The notes under the pieces are model-generated. The model searched no databases, was not told the DNA's origin, and saw nothing but the letters and a program-made list of their open reading frames with translations. This document shows, in pieces, positions 4,588-7,970 of a stretch of DNA of 7,970 nucleotides. The DNA is from JBBQVO01 sp038211505 (GTDB lineage Bacteria; Chloroflexota; Dehalococcoidia; DSTF01; JACRBR01): NCBI GenBank assembly GCA_038211505.1, contig JBBQVO010000161.1, positions 1 through 7,970 of the forward strand, read 5' to 3'. Both the position numbers and the translations under genes were made by a program. Position 1 is the stretch's first letter, and every line of letters starts with the position of its first letter.

Positions 4588-6783
4588 GTGCCAAAACGAC
4601 AATCCCCAGGCCGAAAGAACGCCTCAGTGAAGAACGTTCGCGGCTCGAACGCGAAACGCGCGCAGCTTGAAGCGCACACGAAAGACGCCGACGACACGCA
4701 GCTCACCACCGATCAGGGTCTGCGTATTAACGATGACCACAACACGCTGAAGGCCGGCGCCCGCGGGCCGTCGCTGCTCGAAGACTTTCACTTTCGAGAG
4801 AAGATCACGCACTTCGATCACGAGCGCATCCCCGAGCGCGTCGTGCACGCTCGCGGCTCGGCGGCGCACGGCGTCTTCCAGGTGTACGACTCGCTCGCCC
4901 GATACACGAGGGCGGAATTCCTCATCATCCCCTCGAACGAGACGCCGGTCTTCGTGCGCTTCTCCACCGTCGCCGGCTCGCGCGGCTCCAGCGATCTCGC
5001 CCGCGATGCTCGCGGCTTCGCGGTCAAGTTCTACACCGACGAAGGTAACTTCGATCTCGTCGGCAACAACATGCCCATCTTCTTCATCCAGGACGCGATC
5101 AAGTTCCCGGATCTCGTTCACGCCGTGAAGCCCGAGCCGAACAATGAGATGCCGCAGGCGGCGTCCGCGCACGACACGTTTTGGGACTTCATCTCGCTGA
5201 CGCCCGAATCGATGCACATGATCATGTGGGTGATGTCCGACCGCGCCATCCCGCGCAGCCTGCGTATGATGGAGGGCTTCGGCATCCACACATTCCGCCT
5301 CGTTGACGCGAAGGGGAAATCGCGGTTCGTGAAGTTCCACTGGAAGCCGCTGCTCGGCGTCCACGCCGTCGCCTGGGACGAAGCGCAAAAGATCTCGGGC
5401 AAAGACTCCGACTTCCACCGCCGCGACCTCTGGGAAGCGATCGAGGCGGGCGACTTCCCGGAGTGGGAGCTCGGATTACAAATCGTCGAGGAGAAAGACG
5501 AATTCGCCTTCGGCTTCGACCTGCTCGACCCGACGAAGATCATCCCCGAAGAACTCGTGCCGGTGCAGCGCGTCGGCAAGATGACGCTGAACCGCAACCC
5601 AGATAACTTCTTCGCCGAAACGGAGCAGGTCGCGTTCCACGTCGGCAACGTCGTCTCCGGCATCGACTTCTCGAACGACCCGCTGATGCAGGGACGTCTC
5701 TTCTCATACACCGACACACAGCTGATCCGGCTCGGCGGCCCGAACTTCCACGAGATCCCGATCAACCGCCCCGTCGCGCCGATGCACAACAATCAGCGCG
5801 ACGGCCACATGCGGCAGGAGATCAATCGCGGCGCCGCCAGCTACAACCCGAACACGGTCGGCGGCGGCTGCCCGATGCAGTCCACGCAGGCTGCGGGCGG
5901 CTATGTCACGTTTCCACAACCCATCGAAGGCGCGAAGGTGCGCGCGCGCGGCGAGAGCTTCTTCGATCATTACAGCCAGGCGCGGATGTTCTTCCGCAGC
6001 CAGTCCGATCCGGAGCAGCAGCATCTGATCAAGGCGCTACGCTTCGAGCTCGGCAAGGTCGAAACGCCCGCCATCCGCGAGCGCATGGTCGGCCATCTCG
6101 CGCAGATCGACGCAACGCTCGCCGCGCTCGTCGCCAAAGGTCTCGGGCTGGAGGTTCCGAAGAAGTCGACGCCGCCGCCGAACATGAACGTGCCGGCGGA
6201 CGGCAACGCGAAGGCGTACCAGCATCGTCAGGTGACGGACAGCGAGGCGATCTCGCCCGCGTTGAGCATGACGGCGTCGATACCCGGCTCGATCGCCACC
6301 CGCAAGATCGCCATCCTCGTCGCCCCTGGGTTCGATGGCGCGGGCGTCGCGGCGATGCTCAAGTCGCTTCAGGCAGAGGGCGCATCGGGCATGCTGATCG
6401 CGCCGGTGCTCGGCGATATCGCCGCCGACAACGGCGACGTGTACGAGCCCGATCTCAGCATCCTCCATGCGGCGTCGGTGCTATTCGACGGCGTCTACGT
6501 CGCCGGCGGCGCTGGCGCGGCGACGTGGCTCGACGAAGCGGACGCCATCGAGTTCGTGAAGGACAGCTACAAGCACTGCAAGGCCGTCGCGGCGACGGGC
6601 GAGGGCATCGCCGTGCTCGAGATGGCGGGCATCGCCGTCGGCGCGAAGACGAACCCGAAACCCGCCGACGAGGCGACGATCGTCGCGACGACGATGAGCC
6701 GCTCCGTCGCACAACGCTTCACCCAGGCGCTCGCCAACCACCGCCTTTGGAGCCGCGAGCCGACGTTGCACCTGCCGCTATAG
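4588..6783 (+). CDS. katE: Catalase HPII-type, large-subunit clade 2 monofunctional heme catalase
   Basis: This cytoplasmic enzyme splits hydrogen peroxide into water and oxygen. The 731-residue length matches large-subunit catalases (E. coli KatE 753). After a basic 30-residue N-terminal arm come the family segments: LLEDFHFREKITHFDHERIP (63-82), the distal catalytic His87 in VVHARG, the distal Asn in GNNMP (160-161), RLFSY with Arg370 and the proximal heme ligand Tyr374, and FHEIPINRP with HNNQRDG (387-406). His351 lies exactly 23 residues before Tyr374, the spacing of the His392-Tyr415 pair that is cross-linked in E. coli HPII, so the same modification is plausible. Residues about 571-700 form the C-terminal flavodoxin/DJ-1-like domain, ending in ALANHRLWSREP. 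That domain has no Cys at the DJ-1 nucleophile position (VAATGEG), as expected in HPII. The gene appears monocistronic: a terminator precedes it and a long intergenic region follows. Confidence 0.96.
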   Translation: MPKRQSPGRKNASVKNVRGSNAKRAQLEAHTKDADDTQLTTDQGLRINDDHNTLKAGARGPSLLEDFHFREKITHFDHERIPERVVHARGSAAHGVFQVYDSLARYTRAEFLIIPSNETPVFVRFSTVAGSRGSSDLARDARGFAVKFYTDEGNFDLVGNNMPIFFIQDAIKFPDLVHAVKPEPNNEMPQAASAHDTFWDFISLTPESMHMIMWVMSDRAIPRSLRMMEGFGIHTFRLVDAKGKSRFVKFHWKPLLGVHAVAWDEAQKISGKDSDFHRRDLWEAIEAGDFPEWELGLQIVEEKDEFAFGFDLLDPTKIIPEELVPVQRVGKMTLNRNPDNFFAETEQVAFHVGNVVSGIDFSNDPLMQGRLFSYTDTQLIRLGGPNFHEIPINRPVAPMHNNQRDGHMRQEINRGAASYNPNTVGGGCPMQSTQAAGGYVTFPQPIEGAKVRARGESFFDHYSQARMFFRSQSDPEQQHLIKALRFELGKVETPAIRERMVGHLAQIDATLAALVAKGLGLEVPKKSTPPPNMNVPADGNAKAYQHRQVTDSEAISPALSMTASIPGSIATRKIAILVAPGFDGAGVAAMLKSLQAEGASGMLIAPVLGDIAADNGDVYEPDLSILHAASVLFDGVYVAGGAGAATWLDEADAIEFVKDSYKHCKAVAATGEGIAVLEMAGIAVGAKTNPKPADEATIVATTMSRSVAQRFTQALANHRLWSREPTLHLPL

Positions 6784-6810
6784 GCGACGGCGCATCGTTT
6801 CCTGGTTCCA

Positions 6811-6826
6811 TTGCGCTTCGGCGCGA
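6811..6826 (+). other. UUCG-loop hairpin downstream of katE
   Basis: TTGCGC and GCGCGA flank a TTCG tetraloop, giving four GC pairs plus one T-G and one T-A pair, 27 nt after the katE stop. No T-run follows, so it is not a classical intrinsic terminator. It may stabilise the mRNA 3' end or contribute to termination. Confidence 0.35.
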
Positions 6827-6845
6827 TTCGGGTCGCAGCGGGGCA

Positions 6846-6861
6846 TGTTTCATGTGAAACA
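6846..6861. promoter_or_regulatory. parS: parS-like ParB-binding site candidate
   Basis: TGTTTCATGTGAAACA has perfect 7-bp arms (TGTTTCA / TGAAACA) around a central TG. It differs at one central base from the widely conserved bacterial parS core TGTTTCACGTGAAACA. The arms extend one more pair (A6845, T6862). It lies in intergenic DNA between katE and rpoB. ParB/Spo0J bound to parS organises the origin region and directs segregation. No parA or parB is in the window, so the call rests on the site alone. Confidence 0.6.
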
Positions 6862-6919
6862 TATGTTCTATTAGACCGAGCGTCGCGCGTGGGCGCCGGG
6901 TCTGGACGCCTTCGCCGAG

Positions 6920-6969
6920 CCCCTCACCCCCGGCCTCCGGCCACCCTCTCTTCCTCAAGGGGCGAGGGG
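6920..6969. repeat. GC-rich palindromic element, possible dispersed intergenic repeat
   Basis: CCCCTC (6920-6925) pairs with GAGGGG (6964-6969). After one A/C mismatch, CCCC (6927-6930) pairs with GGGG (6959-6962). A nested inverted repeat, CCGG-rich (6931-6942), lies inside. The sequence style (CCCCTCACCCC ... GGGGCGAGGGGA) resembles short palindromic repeats scattered in intergenic regions of many GC-rich bacteria, including Chloroflexota. Only one copy is in the window, so the repeat status is inference. Confidence 0.5.
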
Positions 6970-7039
6970 ATCATACGAGCATCGAGGTGGCAGAAAAGGG
7001 TTTGTAGTGCGGTGGTGGCGCGGGGCTCGTTGCACTTGT

Positions 7040-7084
7040 CGACGGCGGCCGACGGCGGGCAGCCACACGGGACCGCCCCTACGG
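7040..7084. repeat. GC-rich segment with short direct repeat, possible dispersed repeat fragment
   Basis: CGACGGCGG occurs at 7040-7048 and again at 7050-7058. It is followed by GGGCAGCCACACGG and ACCGCCCCTACGG, in which GGGC (7057-7060) can pair with GCCC (7075-7078). The last part resembles GTAGGGGCGGTC-type intergenic repeats read on the other strand. Single copy here; low-to-moderate confidence. Confidence 0.35.
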
Positions 7085-7119
7085 AACAGGCCCGATCTCG
7101 ACATAAGGAGAGTGATCCC

Positions 7120-7173
7120 TTGACGAATCGCGTGGGAACGGAAACGGGGTTTGAGACGTATATTATGGTGTGA
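7120..7173 (+). CDS. Possible 17-codon mini-ORF upstream of the rpoB promoter
   Basis: AAGGAG (7105-7110) lies 9 nt before TTG 7120. The frame reads MTNRVGTETGFETYIMV and stops at TGA 7171-7173. The ribosome-binding signal is better than expected by chance for intergenic DNA, but the product matches nothing I recognise. It ends 52 bp upstream of the rpoB -35 box, so it is not on the transcript from that promoter. Confidence 0.18.
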   Translation: MTNRVGTETGFETYIMV

Positions 7174-7225
7174 GGGTGACGGCGGGGGGTTGCTTTTTCC
7201 GGCCGGGTGGAGTAGCATCCGCTGG

Positions 7226-7254
7226 TTGACACCCCTTCGATCTATTTGTATACT
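7226..7254 (+). promoter_or_regulatory. Near-consensus sigma70-type promoter of rpoB
   Basis: TTGACA (7226-7231) is a perfect -35. A 17-bp spacer leads to TATACT (7249-7254), a -10 with one mismatch to TATAAT. Start of transcription is expected near 7261, giving an rpoB leader of about 110 nt. This is the strongest promoter visible in the window, as expected for an RNA polymerase gene transcribed by the housekeeping sigma factor. Confidence 0.88.
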
Positions 7255-7299
7255 CAGCTCAGGCTAGACAAATCCCCTTGTCCTCGAAACCTCATGCAT

Positions 7300-7314
7300 G
7301 TCCCCAAGCGGGAC
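7300..7314 (+). other. Small hairpin in the rpoB leader
   Basis: GTCCC and GGGAC form a perfect 5-bp stem with a CAAGC loop. The following TATTTGTGT is too poor in T for a strong terminator. It could be a leader element with a regulatory role or chance. Confidence 0.3.
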
Positions 7315-7355
7315 TATTTGTGTCATTGGGTGATCACCGTTCGTAACGCATTGCT

Positions 7356-7360
7356 AGGAG
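7356..7360 (+). promoter_or_regulatory. Shine-Dalgarno site of rpoB
   Basis: AGGAG lies 10 nt before the ATG at 7371. No other start in this frame lies between the promoter and 7371 with a comparable signal. Confidence 0.6.
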
Positions 7361-7370
7361 CGCGCGAAGA

Positions 7371-7970
7371 ATGACTGTCTCCACAGACATCGTTAGTAGC
7401 CGATCGTTGGTTCCGGCCAGCAAGAAGTCGTACGCCAAAATCGCGCATGTGCTGGATATCCCGCACTTGATCAGCATGCAGCTGACCTCGTTCGATTGGT
7501 TCAAGCAGGAGGGCCTGCGGGAGCTGTTCGACGAGATCTCGCCGATCTCGGACTTCACTGGCACGCGGATGGAGCTGCGCTTCGGCGACTACTCCTTCGG
7601 CGAGCCGAAATACGGCGAGCTGGAGTGCCGCGAGCGCGACATGACGTTCTCGGCGCCGCTGCGCGTCATCGTCCATCTGATCGTGCGCGAGACCGGTGAG
7701 GTGAAGGAGCAGGAGTTGTTCATGGGCGACTTTCCGCTCATGACGCCGAACGGCACCTTCGTGATCAACGGCGCCGAGCGCGTTGTCGTGTCGCAGCTGG
7801 TGCGGTCGCCCGGCGTGTACTTCACGCTTGAGACCGACCCGACGACGGGCCGCGAGCTCTGCTACGGCAAGCTGATCCCGAACCGCGGCGCCTGGCTGGA
7901 GTTCGAGACGAGCAACAAAGACGTGATGTCGGTGAAGGTCGACCGCAAGCGCAAGATCCCCGTCACGACG
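7371..7970 (+). CDS. rpoB: DNA-directed RNA polymerase beta subunit, N-terminal 200 residues (3' truncated by window)
   Basis: The frame is open from ATG 7371 to the window end, exactly 200 codons, of a protein normally over 1,100 residues. Conserved beta-subunit segments are in order: QLTSFDWF (37-44), ELFDEISPISDFTG (51-64), FGEPKY (76-81), ECRERDMTFSAPL (85-97), the ETGEVKEQELFMGDFPLMT run (107-125), GAERVVVSQL (134-143), RSPGVYF (145-151), IPNRGAWLEFETS (169-181) and VDRKRKIPVTT (190-200). These form the early protrusion/lobe part of the beta pincer. The rifampicin-binding region lies beyond the window. The gene has its own strong promoter and about 110 nt of leader. The expected rplJ-rplL genes do not precede it, so here rpoB is transcribed separately from the ribosomal protein genes. 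rpoC probably follows outside the window. Confidence 0.98.
   Translation, partial: MTVSTDIVSSRSLVPASKKSYAKIAHVLDIPHLISMQLTSFDWFKQEGLRELFDEISPISDFTGTRMELRFGDYSFGEPKYGELECRERDMTFSAPLRVIVHLIVRETGEVKEQELFMGDFPLMTPNGTFVINGAERVVVSQLVRSPGVYFTLETDPTTGRELCYGKLIPNRGAWLEFETSNKDVMSVKVDRKRKIPVTT

Noticed and set aside
4271..4594. 107-residue minus-strand open frame in the gap
   Set aside because: It runs through the terminator hairpin and the katE leader, is Arg-rich and shows no family signature.
4199..4630. 143-residue + strand open frame in the gap before katE
   Set aside because: It is Pro/Arg/Thr-rich with no motif, overlaps the terminator and the katE start, and has no ribosome binding site.
6811..7173. 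120-residue + strand open frame between katE and rpoB
   Set aside because: It crosses the parS-like palindrome and repeat-like segments and has no motif. Only its last 17 codons have a ribosome binding signal, listed separately at low confidence.

Overview
The window is GC-rich bacterial chromosome. The RpoB N-terminus and the GC-rich gene style suggest a Chloroflexota-like bacterium (Dehalococcoidia or a relative), but this is inference without a search. All large genes are on the + strand except one gene fragment leaving the left edge. The recognisable families are known ones. The less expected material lies in gene junctions and intergenic DNA.

Left part (1-4141): a molybdenum hydroxylase locus of the xanthine dehydrogenase / CO dehydrogenase (coxMSL-like) family. 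A minus-strand fragment (1-142) looks like the N-terminus of an XdhC/CoxI-type cofactor-insertion factor. It diverges from a tightly packed + strand operon: FAD subunit (M, 235-1110), two-[2Fe-2S] subunit (S, 1115-1606), molybdopterin catalytic subunit (L, 1639-3879) and a small beta-grasp sulfur carrier of the MoaD/ThiS/CysO type ending in Gly-Gly (3881-4141). The shared 92-bp intergenic region carries a perfect 7-bp-arm palindrome. Electrons would pass from substrate at the Mo centre in L, through the two clusters in S, to FAD in M. The divergent XdhC-like protein would mature L, and the carrier may supply sulfur for cofactor synthesis. The substrate is unknown; the CO-dehydrogenase signature loop is absent. 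The S/L junction contains an exact 11-bp tandem duplication that makes the S stop codon. Removing one copy would join S and L in one frame.

Middle (4142-6783): about 350 bp with no convincing gene, a strong intrinsic terminator (4548-4569), then a complete clade-2 large-subunit catalase (katE, 4588-6783) with its C-terminal flavodoxin/DJ-1-like domain. The terminator ends only 9 bp before the katE ribosome binding site.

Right part (6784-7970): a 587-bp intergenic region holding a UUCG hairpin, a near-perfect ParB-binding parS-like palindrome (6846-6861), two structured GC-rich segments resembling dispersed repeats, a possible 17-codon mini-ORF with a good ribosome binding site, and a near-consensus sigma70-type promoter (7226-7254). 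That promoter drives rpoB, whose first 200 codons run off the right edge.
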